DNA of 64,000 nt. It comes from Pseudogracilibacillus sp037072025. Its GTDB lineage: Bacteria > Bacillota > Bacilli > Bacillales > Amphibacillaceae. Both the position numbers and the translations under genes were made by a program. The stretch lies in contig NZ_JAXHDD010000022.1 of NCBI RefSeq assembly GCF_037072025.1, positions 1 to 64,000 on the forward strand. Direction: 5' to 3'. Of the stretch, positions 63,911 through 64,000 are shown one piece after another; the stretch's first letter is position 1; each line of letters starts with the position of its first letter. Below the pieces are notes generated by a model. It was not told the origin of the DNA and searched no databases. It worked only from the letters and a program-made list of their open reading frames with translations.

Positions 63911-64000
63911 TTGGCAGAACTAACACTTGCATTAGCAAAAGGGCGAACAGCAATAGATTCATTGCGTCTCTTAAAAAAGGCAAATATCATTTTTCCCGAC
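63911..64000 (+). CDS. hisG: ATP phosphoribosyltransferase HisG, 5' part only
   Basis: From TTG 63911 (behind GGGAGAGAG) the frame reads ELTLALAKGRTAIDSLRLL then KKANIIFPD to the window end. LALAKGR is the N-terminus of the short HisG form that needs HisZ. The gene is cut by the window edge. Confidence 0.88.
   Translation, partial: MAELTLALAKGRTAIDSLRLLKKANIIFPD

Overview
The window is chromosomal DNA of a low-GC Gram-positive bacterium of the Bacillaceae (Bacillus/Oceanobacillus type). The evidence is AGGAGG-type ribosome binding sites, frequent TTG/GTG starts, T-box leaders, a GlpP-type glpD leader, and the Bacillus gene block rhomboid (ydcA) - acpS - ydcC - alr - ndoAI - ndoA beside a tRNA cluster. 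Everything is read from sequence; no database search was run.

Layout. 181-1079: eight tRNA genes on the minus strand behind a consensus promoter at 1432-1460. 1780-10051: proline dehydrogenase, the NdoAI/NdoA toxin-antitoxin pair, alr, a lipoprotein, acpS, a rhomboid protease, ctaG and a thiolase. 10347-31112: a type VIIb (Ess/Yuk) secretion locus on the minus strand. Read from its promoter it carries esxA, esaA, essA, esaB, essB and essC, then two small WXG-like helper proteins, one intact LXG toxin, its probable membrane immunity protein, two small soluble proteins and a lipoprotein. Behind these lies about 5.5 kb of extra immunity-like genes, pseudogenes and toxin tails. 31362-38737: small genes, typA, a DksA-like zinc-finger protein, a beta-hydroxyacid dehydrogenase, a methyltransferase, a cold shock protein and a DUF421/DUF4363 pair. 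39298-43470: a tryptophan-degradation operon (kynU, kynA, a sodium symporter, kynB). 43674-50111: trhO, yuxK, udk, glpD and proS with a T-box. 50493-52400: a patch of decayed small genes, including a secreted-toxin-like pseudogene. 52833-64000: serA with a T-box, pncA, pdxK, lipoprotein and small genes, plsY, murB, hisK, hisZ and the start of hisG.

The part most worth study is the type VII locus. Behind the intact toxin/immunity pair the sequence keeps at least three full-length copies of one six-helix membrane protein family, two broken copies and one N-terminal stub, two members of a second membrane family, two clear 3' remnants of LXG toxins, and decayed copies of both small soluble genes. 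This looks like an immunity archive built by repeated replacement of toxin cassettes. In addition, a perfect 18-bp inverted repeat flanks a 156-bp segment that holds the promoter of the whole secretion operon, which is the layout of an invertible promoter switch.

The window is also rich in dispersed non-coding repeats: a roughly 160-bp element with seven copies, a large G+C-rich element with two copies, and two smaller families. Copies lie in the tRNA leader and on both sides of esaB.
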